A DNA stretch of 64,000 bases, taken from contig NC_135565.1 of NCBI RefSeq assembly GCF_964340395.1, forward strand, positions 92,501-156,500, given 5' to 3'. The position numbers were made by a program, and so were the translations under genes. This stretch comes from Glandiceps talaboti. Taxonomy: Eukaryota; Hemichordata; Enteropneusta; Spengelidae. The notes beneath the pieces were generated by a model. It saw nothing but the letters and a program-made list of their open reading frames with translations. It was not told the origin of the DNA and searched no databases. Below, in pieces: positions 63,120 through 64,000 of the stretch. Position 1 is the stretch's first letter. Each line of letters starts with the position of its first letter.

Positions 63120-63760
63120 AAGACTGAGGGGTGGAAATGCCATGACCAGACCGAAGTACCCCCATGAGATGAGAGGTAGAATTTGTAATTTGTGCGAATT
63201 TGTAGTGTTTTAATGAAGTTTTTTACGGTTTTTGAATGGCCATCGAAATGAGTGGCCGCCAGCATCAGACTGAGGTCTGAGGTACGGCCACATCAACCGA
63301 AATGACGAAGTTTCACGGCCCAGGAGGACCGGGCTGGAGCCGGAGTCCGTGACTGGGAGGAAACAACGACTAGCCGAAATGAAGACACTTCCCGCCCTCA
63401 GAGGGCATAGGGCCCTACCGCTGAGGTGAAAGTGGCTACGCCGAAATGACACCAATCCACGAACCCAGCAAGGGAGGGGATGGGACCTCCACGGAACCGG
63501 AGGGGAAAGGGTGTCGGGGATCGAAATGCGTGAACGGACAACAGCATGGGGCGAGATGAAGGGATGAACCGCCGGCAAGTGTTGTTCATCACGCAGGACC
63601 AAAGGACAGCAGAGCTGCGCCCCTGAGGGGGCGAGTGCTGACTGGGGAAGTATGAGTGCACGGGTGTGCTGGATGGTGGCCAGCCGCAAGTTAGGACCTA
63701 CCAACTCGTCATGCCCGCACAAAAGAAATCTAAAATTTTGGACCTGGCCTCGCACTAAAA
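63120..63760. other. GC-rich segment with recurring CGAAATGA
   Basis: Much richer in G+C and CpG than the rest of the window. (C/T)CGAAATG occurs at 63243, 63297, 63374, 63441 and 63521, each 55-80 bp apart, with related 'cgagatgaa' at 63552. A 181-codon minus-strand frame (63210-63755) crosses it but shows no domain and is biased by the repeats. It could be the 5' region of a retrotransposon whose body lies beyond the window. I do not recognise the family. Confidence 0.5.
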
Positions 63761-64000
63761 ACCAGAGAAAAAACCTTTACCAGGCAAAAACTCTGGAAAA
63801 GCGTTAGGCCCCCCCCCCCCCCCCCCCAAACCAAGAAGAAAGTAAGTCAAACTAAAAACACAGGAAACTAAACAAACAACCAAAGCTAACAACAGATGAA
63901 ACACTTAACAATGGCCTTTGTTTTGAAGTCAGCAGCCATTAGCAAGTTTTTGGAAAGCCGTGTGTAATACATGTGAAGGTGTCCGTATGTAAGTGGTATA
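63761..64000. other. Window end, no feature apart from poly-C
   Basis: A C homopolymer lies at about 63809-63827. The rest is A-rich and unassigned. Confidence 0.5.

Noticed and set aside
63210-63755. 181-codon minus-strand open frame as a gene
   Set aside because: GC-rich sequence with low stop density, no recognised domain, and residue pattern driven by the recurring CGAAATGA motif.

Overview
The window is nuclear DNA from an animal. Its genes are split by GT-AG introns, and it carries LINE, DIRS and Helentron-like elements plus kilobases of satellite DNA. The AT-rich composition, the animal-type DIRS element and the diversity of repeats suggest a marine invertebrate (for example a hemichordate, amphioxus, brachiopod or mollusc). 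The sequence alone does not let me name the species. No bacterial gene, CRISPR array or intact tRNA/rRNA gene was seen. 

Only one host protein gene is convincing. Eight plus-strand exons between 8266 and 55057 encode the C-terminal 302 residues of a DUF885-family protein, a predicted zinc-metallopeptidase-like fold with an HExxPGHH motif and a GWGMYSE motif. Every junction is GT-AG, the phases match throughout, and the exons total 909 nt (303 codons including the stop). The N-terminal exons should lie upstream of the window or of position 8266. Exons are about 2% of the locus; the introns hold almost everything else. 

Layout: 1-8265, dispersed repeats, a dead LINE, a 56-bp minisatellite split by a 2.5-kb element (family C). 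8266-12310, exons 1-3 with a minisatellite that appears to have grown from the exon 2/intron boundary. 12311-28397, a 16-kb intron with a 56-bp array, a Tx1/L1-like LINE tail, and a nest of family A and B elements, with a 5.2-kb DIRS retrotransposon inside B. 28398-34334, exons 4-5 separated by a 43-bp AT satellite. 34335-44919, an intron made almost wholly of two satellites (30-bp CA-rich, then 28-bp). 44920-55057, exons 6-8 with nested copies of families A, B, C and D and a tandem array of tRNA-like units. 55058-64000, the 3' UTR, a long (GA)n tract, more family A relatives, a TA-flanked inverted-repeat element (F), a 37-bp array, a second family E copy, a 285-bp direct duplication, and a GC-rich segment of unknown nature. 

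The most notable pattern is that several unrelated-looking repeat families share one design. They have a 5' end reading roughly TTAG followed by a short motif, the reverse complement of that motif near the 3' end, then a small hairpin, then a T-rich tail, with no clear target duplication. This is the design described for non-autonomous Helentrons. Family letters A-F are labels used only here. Copy numbers are estimates from unit length, not alignments.
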